Shown here: positions 48,819 through 57,099 of the stretch, piece after piece
Position numbering within the stretch: the first letter of the stretch is position 1
How the letters are laid out: every line of letters begins with the position of its first letter
NCBI GenBank assembly: GCA_936432065.2
Contig: OW386293.2
Location: 30,330,234-30,394,233, forward strand
DNA length: 64,000 nucleotides
DNA from: Rutpela maculata
Taxonomy: Eukaryota > Arthropoda > Insecta > Coleoptera > Cerambycidae
Direction: 5' to 3'
Program-made: the position numbers and the translations under genes
The notes under the pieces: generated by a model
The model's input: the letters and a program-made list of their open reading frames with translations, nothing else
Told to the model about the DNA's origin: nothing
Database searches by the model: none

Positions 48819-49379
48819 CTAGTCCGCTAGTGGGGTTATGCCGTGGCAACGTGCATAGAGATCTCTGAGGGAGGTGTACCTACCAGAGTCTGAAATGAGG
48901 GGCATAAATTTATGTTCTAAAACTCTAAGTTTTCGCATTGTCGTGGCCGGGATACTGCGCCACACCGGCGCCGCGTATGTGATGGCCGGCCTGATTATCA
49001 TTGTGTACAACTGTTTTTTATTGGTTCTGTTAAGTCCACTACGCCGCGCCAGGAGTGGATACAGACTTCAGGACATGAAGTAGACCTTACGTACTGTCTC
49101 GTTGATGTGAGTGTTAAACGTCAGTCGTTTGTCTAGGTTCACCCCCAAGTATTTCACGCACCGCTTAATTGGAATTTCTCTACCCCTGATCGAAAGTGGC
49201 GTTAAAATCAGGTTTTCGGTGAAGCGGCGCGTGAATAGGATCGACTCCGACTTCTCAGTGTTGATCCGAATTTTCCACTTGTCGTAATACGCCGAGGCAC
49301 GAGCCATGTGTGCCTTCAGCAGCATATTGGCTGCTTGCGCGTTGTGTGAATGCCAAAACTTTAGCCACAGCACCATCAC
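48819..49379 (-). pseudogene. 5'-truncated non-LTR retrotransposon, reverse transcriptase C-terminus
   Basis: The minus strand encodes KWKIRINTEKSESILFTRR and then VKYLGVNLDKRLTFNTHI, the post-catalytic segment of Jockey-clade reverse transcriptases. After a frame break around 49010-49068 it continues as RPAITYAAPVWRSIPATT and LRVLEHKFMPLISDSGRY, the typical C-terminal 'tYa-pvW' and 'lq--qn--lr' region. The catalytic box upstream is missing. Base composition is noticeably more GC-rich than the surroundings, so this copy is relatively young although broken. Confidence 0.7.
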
Positions 49380-49826
49380 ACATTACAAAAATTGAATGTT
49401 TGTAGTATATATCTTTCGAGAATCATATTTCAACGCATTAAATGTATTATTATGAAATATATATTAGTAAAATATATAAACAAAAAAAATATATCATAGA
49501 GGTAACATTTCGCAAGATTTCTATTTAAGAACAAGCGACAAAAATTAAGAAAATATATTTTTTTTAAATTAAATGATTAATAACTTTCTTATTTACTGAT
49601 TGATTTTCTTCAAAAATAATGGGGTTTTCCTCTAGCAGTGCGACACACTGTTTGTATATTACAGGTAAGTATATTATATTCGTAGGCTTGCCAACAAAAT
49701 TAAAAAAGAAACTCAGTTGCCAAGTTGGAATTATTTATTTATTTACAGAGTTGGCTTTTTAAATTTATGGAGTTGGCAAATTATTAAAAAATAATCCCCC
49801 AAACAAGTTGGTTCGCTACGGCTCTG
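49380..49826. other. AT-rich DNA, no feature recognised
   Basis: No gene seen. Repeated GTTGGC-type words around 49690-49785 have no clear structure. Confidence 0.35.
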
Positions 49827-49967
49827 GGTATCACAGTATGGGGTTCCGCTTATAAAGTAACTTTACGACCGCTACAGATAACACAGAACTACATTTTGAG
49901 AATAATTTTTAACAAAAAAAAGCAGAGAAAGCTGCATAAAGATCTTTACTGCATTTGCATTATTTAG
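49827..49967 (+). pseudogene. LINE reverse transcriptase C-terminal fragment
   Basis: One frame reads GITVWGSAYKVTLRPLQITQ and then NYILRIIFNKKK before a stop at 49965-49967. This matches the 'yGi-vWG--y---l-pLq--QN-ilRii' region of CR1/Jockey-type elements. Upstream sequence gives no longer match. Confidence 0.55.
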
Positions 49968-50976
49968 TGGAATTTATTTCGAAGGCGGCAAAAGGGTGGC
50001 AAAAAAATTAATGAAGACATTTTGTTCAGTTTTTTATGTACTTTCCGAATTTAATATTGAAAATTAAAAAAATACATATACAGGGTATTGTTTTCTTGGA
50101 GAACAAAAACATTTTTTTTCTAGTCCGGACCTGGATTTATTTCGTGTGTGATATAAGTACTTACTTATTTTATTCAGGATCACTATGTGCCAAATATGAA
50201 TTTATTATTCCATTCATTTACAAAGTAACGACCAAAACTTATTGTTACGTGTGTACATCCCTTGTAAACATCCTATATCGTGGATCCGAAAATTATAACA
50301 CCAGGGTAACACTAGCACTTTATTAACTTACGTAGGTACTAATTACAACAAATAATTACTTTACTAATAATATTACATTACAGAACATGCCACATTATAT
50401 TACAAATTACATGGGTATTACAGTTACTTAGTATATTACAAATGTTATAGTTATGACAAATTTACTGCAGCAATTCCTTTTGTTAGTATTGCTATATTAA
50501 TCATCAACATAGGCATAGAATTACGATAATGTAAATACTGCTCGACACAATACGAGGTCTCCTCGAGTGTCACCTTTCTTACTGCAAACTACTTAGGTTA
50601 AGACACTTTGTTTTGTTAATTTTGTTGCAGTAACAAAATAATAAATAAAATAAATAAATCCACTACTAGTCAATGAATGGTTTCTAGAGGGAAATGCCGA
50701 GTTCACAATTTTTGATTTGAGGGCTGTGTTTGGACTATTTAGGAGGTAAACATACCAAAAGTCCCCGAACGTGGGGGGGGAGGGGGGGGGTGCAGGAGGC
50801 ACGAAGAAAGTCCCGGTTTTTGGTTTTTCGCTCATATCTCGAAAACGGTTAGCCCTAATCAAAAAGTGGCTATATGCAAAATTAAAGCTGACTAAATTTT
50901 CTACAATAATGTTTTCATTAATTTTTTTTTTCTAATCTGTTATGGTTCAGTAATGAATTGTATATCTTTTGACTGT

Positions 50977-50980
<4 letters not shown>
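49968..50980. other. AT-rich DNA with one G-rich patch
   Basis: A G-homopolymer-rich patch occupies about 50771-50793. No gene or structured element otherwise. Confidence 0.35.

Positions 50981-51006
<26 letters not shown>
50981..51006. repeat. (TA)n microsatellite, left of provirus
   Basis: About 13 TA units abut the 5' LTR. With the run at 59537-59624 it is one microsatellite split by the provirus. Confidence 0.9.
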
Positions 51007-51007
<1 letters not shown>

Positions 51008-51208
51008 GTTATATAATATTACACGCTATCTTATTGCGACTTAGCCATAATAAACCTTCACAGGTGTATCGTATTTCACGATAACAGCTTCTCTTATTAA
51101 TTGCTTATCTTCAAGATATCATATTACACCTTTGTTTCTCATAACTTGTGCAGACTGCAGAACTGCAATTCCTTTGTTATATATTTTGCTTACTCAGGTT
51201 CTGTATGT

Positions 51209-51246
51209 TATAAATATGACTAAACACGCTTTGTTGAATCAGTTAT
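51209..51246 (+). promoter_or_regulatory. LTR core promoter: TATA box plus initiator
   Basis: TATAAATA (51209-51216) lies about 31 bases upstream of TCAGTT (51239-51244), which matches the arthropod initiator with the A at 51241 as probable +1. Spacing is ideal for Pol II. The same pair recurs in the 3' LTR. Confidence 0.65.
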
Positions 51247-51319
51247 TAAACTCACTTAGAATGAAACACTTCTAATTATTATTATATTCCTTCTCCAAGA
51301 GCCAACGTTGGCTCCATTA

Positions 51320-51329
51320 AATAAATAAA
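51320..51329 (+). terminator. Polyadenylation signals in LTR
   Basis: Two overlapping AATAAA hexamers (51320-51325 and 51324-51329) follow the palindrome. The functional copy is in the 3' LTR at 59486-59495. Confidence 0.65.
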
Positions 51330-51371
51330 TCTTTTTTTAAAAAGTCATTCATGTGAACCGTGATCTAACAT

Positions 51372-51389
51372 TGGCGCAGTCGGTAGGAT
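51372..51389 (+). other. Primer-binding site, tRNA-Ser type
   Basis: TGGCGCAGTCGGTAGGAT begins 2 bases after the LTR end. From what I know of insect tRNA-Ser (3' end ATCCTACCGACTGCG plus CCA) it is complementary over 18 bases. The 17.6/297 group of errantiviruses also uses tRNA-Ser. Confidence 0.88.
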
Positions 51390-51557
51390 CCGTAAACATC
51401 ATCAGAACAAGAAGCCTAACTGGTAGTGAAGCGTAAGAGAACAAGGAGAACATCTGCAGAAGGTGCCTAACTAGTGCGTGTACATCTATTAGAACAAGGA
51501 GACCTTCCTCACTGGTGGTGGCGGATCCCAATCCCTTGACGGACGAAGAACCTACCC

Positions 51558-51578
51558 ATGGAAACGAAACTAACGTAA
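51558..51578 (+). other. Leader ATG, env splice donor and overlapping upstream ORF
   Basis: An ATG at 51558 is followed by sense codons to AC at 51574 and then the donor GTAAGT (51575-51580). In unspliced RNA this is a 6-codon upstream ORF whose stop TAA (51576-51578) is made from the donor itself. If spliced to 57099 the reading frame joins that of env exactly. So splicing both removes the stop and supplies the env start codon. Confidence 0.7.
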
Positions 51579-51645
51579 GTCATTATAAGAATCATCTCGT
51601 ACCATTTTATTATTTTATTATTTTTCGCAACTTATTTTATTAAAA

Positions 51646-51875
51646 GTGTATTATACTGCTAATACACTCGGCGCACAAAGCCAGTTCTATTGTGAAATCC
51701 ATTCCTTTACAAACGCAACGAAACAAGTTCATTTAATTTTAAGTTTATCTATTTTCGTATTATACTGCTAATACAAAACATTGTGTATTATACAGCTAAT
51801 ATACAATCCATTTACGCACGCAACGTAACAAGCTAATTTTAATTTAATTTAAGATCGTATCATACTGCTGATACG
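51646..51875 (+). repeat. Four related hairpins in the retroviral leader
   Basis: Hairpins at 51646-51667, 51757-51774, 51781-51806 and 51856-51875 have loops TACTGC, TACTGC, TACAGC and TACTGC. Stems are GTGTATTA/TAATACAC, GTATTA/TAATAC, TTGTGTATTA/TAATATACAA and CGTATCA/TGATACG. Stem bases change in pairs while loops are kept. Three more copies lie in gag. Confidence 0.75.
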
Positions 51876-51918
51876 CAACCAATTTTTGTCCAAATAATAT
51901 TTAAATACAGAAAGCAAA

Positions 51919-53331
51919 ATGCCAGATAGAGCTCAACCAGAGCCAGTTCAACCAGTGCCACCGGCACCAACCGAACAACAACTACAACAGCAACAACTAC
52001 AACAACAACAACAACCTCCTCAATCAGAGCAAATTGAGCCTTACAAGCTCTCTGAGATATTTCCTCTAATACCTGAATTCGATGGCAATGCCATTAATTT
52101 ACAAACATTCCTCAACTCCTGTCATTGCGCCCAAAGCATGGCAATCGGAGATCAAAAAATTCTTTTGACCGTCCACATAAAAAATAAATTGAAAGGCAAA
52201 GCTGCCGAATTAATCAATTCACGTAACCCTGGCACCTGGCCAGAAATCAAAGCACTATTGGAAACCCACTTTGGGGATTTCAGAGATCTAACGGCCCTAA
52301 TTCAGGACCTACAACGAATTCATCAGTTACCCGGTGAATCCGCTTTAACATTTGTTTCGCGTTTACAAACGCACAATGCGAAAATGCACGCTGCAGTACA
52401 AAAGCAAAATTTAACCTCGACACAAAGAACCGCACAATCCGATCTCATCGAAACGATGACTTTAAATAACTTACTAACGGGTTTAGAACCAAACTTAGGC
52501 CGCATCATACGTGCCAGCAACCCTCCAAATATATTGAAAGCTGTAAGTAGAATTCGTAGAGAGCTACAACTCTCTTATTTCGAGCAACAGAAATTTCCGA
52601 AAAATAGTCCGGTCAAAAATCCCGCTTTACAACAAAAACGACCAACTTCAAATTTCCAACAAAAATTCTGTTCATTTTGCAAGCGCAATGGACATGTAAT
52701 AAACGAATGTCGTACAAGGCAACAGCAACTGTCTATGCCATCGACATCAAATTTCCAGAGACCAAATTATCAAGGAAACCCAAATTTCCAAAATTTCTCT
52801 CAAAACAATCAATTTGGTCAGAGGACATTCCCTCAAAACCAACCTAATCAACCTCAAAATAGGCCCTCAGCTATAAGGCCGAATCCAAACTTTAACCAAC
52901 AAAGACCGTCAGCTATTCAACCTAACCCGAATTTTAACCGCTTTAACCAGCAAAAAGCTCATCATTTAAATTACGAACCTTACGATAATTATGCCGATCA
53001 ATTTAATCAATACAATGACTATTCACCCGATTATCAAAATGTAAGTGACAGTTATGAAAATTACGATTTAGAAAACGCTCAAAACTTTTCAGAGAATTAT
53101 ACAGCTAATTCCCCATATGAACAGTACGAGAATTATACTGCTAATTCTCAAACACCACAGGAGGATTATACTGTTAATCCTCAGGATTTTCGATTAGATC
53201 CGGAGTACCCCACGGATACTCCAACACAGCAAACAGACCAATTCGACCAAATAACAAATCAAATACGAACGATGAATCTCAACGACAGTTTCGACCCATC
53301 GCTGAACTTCCCGGAACAAGGGTTCATGTAG
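51919..53331 (+). CDS. gag: Gag polyprotein (capsid and nucleocapsid)
   Basis: 470 residues. The N-terminus is Pro/Gln-rich with a polyglutamine stretch (residues 19-32). About 40-225 is the capsid-like region of gypsy-group Gag. One CCHC zinc knuckle (C251-x2-C254-x4-H259-x4-C264) would bind genomic RNA. The C-terminal third is low-complexity, rich in Asn, Gln, Tyr and Pro, with repeated (E)NYTANS segments at about 392-420 that coincide with RNA hairpins. The start is the first ATG after the leader. The frame overlaps the open pol frame from 53178 to its stop. Together with Pol it would form the particle that copies the RNA in the cytoplasm. No inactivating change was seen. Confidence 0.93.
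   Translation: MPDRAQPEPVQPVPPAPTEQQLQQQQLQQQQQPPQSEQIEPYKLSEIFPLIPEFDGNAINLQTFLNSCHCAQSMAIGDQKILLTVHIKNKLKGKAAELINSRNPGTWPEIKALLETHFGDFRDLTALIQDLQRIHQLPGESALTFVSRLQTHNAKMHAAVQKQNLTSTQRTAQSDLIETMTLNNLLTGLEPNLGRIIRASNPPNILKAVSRIRRELQLSYFEQQKFPKNSPVKNPALQQKRPTSNFQQKFCSFCKRNGHVINECRTRQQQLSMPSTSNFQRPNYQGNPNFQNFSQNNQFGQRTFPQNQPNQPQNRPSAIRPNPNFNQQRPSAIQPNPNFNRFNQQKAHHLNYEPYDNYADQFNQYNDYSPDYQNVSDSYENYDLENAQNFSENYTANSPYEQYENYTANSQTPQEDYTVNPQDFRLDPEYPTDTPTQQTDQFDQITNQIRTMNLNDSFDPSLNFPEQGFM
53094..53182 (+). repeat. Three related hairpins inside gag
   Basis: Hairpins at 53094-53111, 53128-53149 and 53161-53182 have loops TACAGC, TACTGC and TACTGT. Stems are GAATTA/TAATTC, GAGAATTA/TAATTCTC and GAGGATTA/TAATCCTC. 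Between the last two, an A-to-G change in one arm is matched by T-to-C in the other. Both change an amino acid (N to D, S to P), which suggests selection on the pairing rather than the peptide. Confidence 0.75.
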
Positions 53332-56300
53332 AAACACTATCACATTCATTGTTGACCGTAAATTCAAAAAATCTATACTACATTAAAGATATCACAAACA
53401 AATTCAAAATTCTAATCGATACTGGCGCAGGTATCTCTATTTTTAAACCAAAAACAGCGGAAAATTACAAACGGAGATTTTCAGAAAATGTAATTATACA
53501 AGGCATAACCGATCAGAAAATTACTATTAGTGAATCTGTTCTTATACCCTTTACGGATAACGACCCACATAAAGTTTACATCTACGACCTAGATATCAGT
53601 TTTGATGGACTGATAGGAGCTGACTTTCTAGAGCACTATCATTGTATCGTCGACATAAGAAATAAACGATTAATAACCAATTTTAAAACAGTTCCACTTT
53701 TCAAAGTAACCGACGATTCGTCGAAACCCGAATGCGACAAAATCCAATCAAAGCACAACCCTAATCAAAATAAGATTCAAATTGATGGCCGTACCGAAAA
53801 AATTTATAAACTAAAATGTAACCTTAGAAACACTGACGCTATTTTGCAAGCACAAGAGAATGAAAAAGTCCGTTTACCTAATGCTCTTGTTAAAGTAAAC
53901 GAAAACGGAGAATTTTTAACAACAATAATCAATGCTAATGTCATCCCGAAGACTGTCGATTTTTCCAATTTAAATTTAGAACCTTTACAAAAATTTAAGT
54001 CAATTTTTAGCTTAAACACGCAAAATTCTGACCAACAACTAACGACGGACAGATCCTTCGAAATCAGGAACGAATTGCGCTTGGATCATCTAAACGAAGA
54101 AGAGGCCGAAATAGTAACGCAGCTTTGTTTAGACTTTCAAGATATATTCTATTTAGAAGGAGACAATTTGACCTTTACTAATGAAATCAAACACCCTATT
54201 GACACCGAAAATTCCCGACCGATATTCACTAAATCGTATCGATATCCTCAGGTCCATAAAGAAGAAGTTAAGTCCCAAGTATCGAAAATGTTAAGTCAAG
54301 GTATTATTCAACCCTCAATCTCACCTTGGTCCTCTCCTGTCTGGGTAGTTCCCAAAAAACTGGACGCATCTGGTAAACAGAAATGGCGCGTCGTAGTCGA
54401 CTACCGCAAACTCAACGAGGTTACAATTGGTGACAAATATCCTCTGCCCAACATTTCCGATCTTTTAGACCAACTTGGCAAATGCCAATATTTCACAACC
54501 TTAGACTTGGCTTCTGGTTTTCACCAAATTGAAATTAATCCCGCAGACATTCAAAAAACTGCTTTCACAGTGGAAAATGGTCATTTTGAATTCGTAAGAA
54601 TGCCTTTTGGACTTAAGAATGCTCCATCAACGTTTCAAAGAGTGATGGATAACATTTTGTTAGGTATCCAAAATGAACGATGTCTCGTTTATATGGACGA
54701 TATTATTGTTTACTCCCCTACTATTCACGAGCATATTTCTCGATTAACAGAAGTATTCAAAAGATTACAGAAAGCCAATCTCAAAATTCAACCCGACAAA
54801 TGCGAGTTTCTCCGCAAAGAAGTCGCTTATTTAGGACATCTCATTACAAAAGACGGCGTAAAACCGAATCCTTCGAAAGTTGACGCTATTCTAAATTTCC
54901 CTCAACCAAAAAATCAAAAAGAAATTAAATCATTTCTCGGCTTAGCCGGATATTATAGGCGCTTTATCCCTAATTTCTCCAAGATTACCAAGCCCTTAAC
55001 AAAACTACTACAAAAAGACATACCATTTCTCTTCGACAATGACTGTATAAATTCTTTTCAAAATTTGAAACAAACATTAACGACAACTCCGATATTGATC
55101 TACCCCAACTTTGATGAACCTTTCGTTCTAACCACTGATGCGAGCGCATTTGCCGTCGGCTCAGTGCTGAGCCAGGGGCCTATTGGCAAAGATTTACCCA
55201 TTGCCTATGCTTCTAGAACCTTGTGCAGCGCAGAAACTAAGTATTCAACGATTGAACGCGAGCTTTTATCGATAGTATGGAGTGTAAAGCACTTTAGACC
55301 ATATCTGTACGGTAGAAAGTTTAAGCTTGTAACCGACCACAGACCACTCACCTGGCTATTCTCTATAAAAGACCCAGGAAGCAGACTTGCCCGTTGGCGA
55401 CTCAAATTAGAAGAGTACGACTACGAAATAATTTATAAACCAGGCAAAATCAATAAGAACGCGGACGCACTTTCCAGAATCAAAATTAATCATTTTTCCG
55501 AATGTTCCAAATTCTATTCAAAGGTCCTAGCCGCGAATGACGAAGAGTCAGACGACGACGAAAACCCAGACGATAACAACGAAATCACTAACGAACAAAT
55601 TTCCCGAGAATTTGAAACTTTCACCAACCTATATAAAACAACATCTTTAATAGACTATTCAAAAATCAAAGCCTCAAACAAACAACTCTTATACCGACAA
55701 CATAAAGATATTATAACCTTCTTCCAACAAAATAACTTACAAGACCTACATCACAAAATTATTGAGGACATATTCGAAGAAAACCCCGAATTTCATAACG
55801 ATAAAATCAATATTGTATCGAGCAAAACAGTCAGACATAGGAGATATTTTATCATTCCTCTACCTTTTGATATCGAATCTGTAATTGAACATCTGTTTTT
55901 GGTATTATTCAAAAATCAAGATGTTTTAGACCTTTCTAAGACATACTTTGTCGAAAATAACCTAGACCTCCCCATACTCGAAATTCTATCATTCATTTTT
56001 GCAGAAAAAGATTTAAAAGTAGTAATTTGTCAAGATATCGTCAGAACTGCCGACGAAGATGAAATCCCAATTATATTGGAGCAAAATCATTTTGGTAAAA
56101 ATAATCTACACCGTGGAATAAATGAAACGATTCGAAGAATTAGAGAAAAATACACTTGGCAAGGTCTAACTAAAGACGTTGAAAATTTTATAAAAAATTG
56201 CGAAACTTGCCAAAAGACTAAAGTATGCCGGAAAAACCTTAACAACCCTCTAGTAGTCACAGAAACCCCAAGAACACCATTCGAAATAATTAATATCGAT

Positions 56301-57086
56301 TTATTTGAATTCCCAACTCGAAATTACGCTTTAACTATTCGCGACGAGTTAACTAAATTTACACAACCCTATGCAGTCCCGGACAAATCCGCAAAATCCG
56401 TTGTAAATACCTTGTTGTTATACTTTCAACATTACGGCACCCCGCTAAGAATCCATTGCGATTACGGTGGCGAATTTGACAACCGTTTGCTCAAAGATCT
56501 CTGCACCCTCTACGACATAAAACTGACGTATTCAAGCGTAGGACATCCCCAATCGAACGGATCCATAGAAAGATTTCATGCTACTCTAGCTGAAATGATA
56601 AGAATTCATAAAACTGAAAATCCGAACGAACATCCTTTCACAATTTTACCATATGCCGTAATATGCTATAACAATTCAGTAAATAAAACACACGGTTTCA
56701 CCCCATACGAACTTGTATTTGGACATACGTCCAACAGACCACCTGAAACTTTGTATAACCAAAAAGAGTTAATAACCAAATACGTTAGGGATTTAAACAA
56801 CAGAATATCTCACTACTATAAAATAGCCCGTAGTCGAACGCAAGCTCAAAAGGAGAAAGCGAAAGTTCGCTTTGATAGAAATGTTCCCCAAAAACGACCC
56901 GAATACAAAATAGGTGACTTAGTTTACGTAAAAGAATCACAAATCAAAAACAAATTGCAAAACAAATTTAACGGTCCTTTTAAAATAAAAGAAATTTTTC
57001 AAAATTCTGCTACCTTATTAAACCTCGAAACGAAACAAGAAACCAAAGTAAATTTTGATAGAATGAAACCATATACTGAAAATTAA
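53178..57086 (+). CDS. pol: Pol polyprotein: protease, reverse transcriptase, RNase H, integrase
   Basis: The frame is -1 to gag, open from 53178 just after a TAA at 53175-53177. It has no early ATG, so Pol is made by -1 frameshifting in the 53178-53331 overlap. Residues counted from 53349: aspartic protease DTGAG at 24-28; reverse transcriptase with D386 (LDLASG) and YMDD at 448-451; RNase H with D597 (TDAS), E636 region and D663; integrase zinc-binding H914, H921, C951, C954; catalytic triad D984, D1038, E1074 (D,D-35-E); a GPF-type module near the C-terminus. An acidic spacer (about 730-750) separates RNase H and integrase. All catalytic residues are present. Pol ends 12 bases before the env splice acceptor. 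Confidence 0.94.
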   Translation, partial: SSGFSIRSGVPHGYSNTANRPIRPNNKSNTNDESQRQFRPIAELPGTRVHVETLSHSLLTVNSKNLYYIKDITNKFKILIDTGAGISIFKPKTAENYKRRFSENVIIQGITDQKITISESVLIPFTDNDPHKVYIYDLDISFDGLIGADFLEHYHCIVDIRNKRLITNFKTVPLFKVTDDSSKPECDKIQSKHNPNQNKIQIDGRTEKIYKLKCNLRNTDAILQAQENEKVRLPNALVKVNENGEFLTTIINANVIPKTVDFSNLNLEPLQKFKSIFSLNTQNSDQQLTTDRSFEIRNELRLDHLNEEEAEIVTQLCLDFQDIFYLEGDNLTFTNEIKHPIDTENSRPIFTKSYRYPQVHKEEVKSQVSKMLSQGIIQPSISPWSSPVWVVPKKLDASGKQKWRVVVDYRKLNEVTIGDKYPLPNISDLLDQLGKCQYFTTLDLASGFHQIEINPADIQKTAFTVENGHFEFVRMPFGLKNAPSTFQRVMDNILLGIQNERCLVYMDDIIVYSPTIHEHISRLTEVFKRLQKANLKIQPDKCEFLRKEVAYLGHLITKDGVKPNPSKVDAILNFPQPKNQKEIKSFLGLAGYYRRFIPNFSKITKPLTKLLQKDIPFLFDNDCINSFQNLKQTLTTTPILIYPNFDEPFVLTTDASAFAVGSVLSQGPIGKDLPIAYASRTLCSAETKYSTIERELLSIVWSVKHFRPYLYGRKFKLVTDHRPLTWLFSIKDPGSRLARWRLKLEEYDYEIIYKPGKINKNADALSRIKINHFSECSKFYSKVLAANDEESDDDENPDDNNEITNEQISREFETFTNLYKTTSLIDYSKIKASNKQLLYRQHKDIITFFQQNNLQDLHHKIIEDIFEENPEFHNDKINIVSSKTVRHRRYFIIPLPFDIESVIEHLFLVLFKNQDVLDLSKTYFVENNLDLPILEILSFIFAEKDLKVVICQDIVRTADEDEIPIILEQNHFGKNNLHRGINETIRRIREKYTWQGLTKDVENFIKNCETCQKTKVCRKNLNNPLVVTETPRTPFEIINIDLFEFPTRNYALTIRDELTKFTQPYAVPDKSAKSVVNTLLLYFQHYGTPLRIHCDYGGEFDNRLLKDLCTLYDIKLTYSSVGHPQSNGSIERFHATLAEMIRIHKTENPNEHPFTILPYAVICYNNSVNKTHGFTPYELVFGHTSNRPPETLYNQKELITKYVRDLNNRISHYYKIARSRTQAQKEKAKVRFDRNVPQKRPEYKIGDLVYVKESQIKNKLQNKFNGPFKIKEIFQNSATLLNLETKQETKVNFDRMKPYTEN

Positions 57087-57099
57087 ATTTATTTTCAGG
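57086..57099 (+). other. Env splice acceptor
   Basis: A short T-rich tract ends TTTTCAG at 57098, directly after the pol stop. The frame from 57099 runs without a stop into env and, joined to the leader donor at 51574, keeps one reading frame. Confidence 0.7.

Larger units (their letters stand above)
51007..51370 (+). repeat. 5' LTR
   Basis: 364 bp, ending 1 base before the primer-binding site. Contains a promoter (51209-51246), a 16-bp perfect palindrome GAGCCAACGTTGGCTC (51299-51314) and overlapping AATAAA signals just after it. U3 would be 51007-51240, with R starting at about 51241. Confidence 0.95.
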
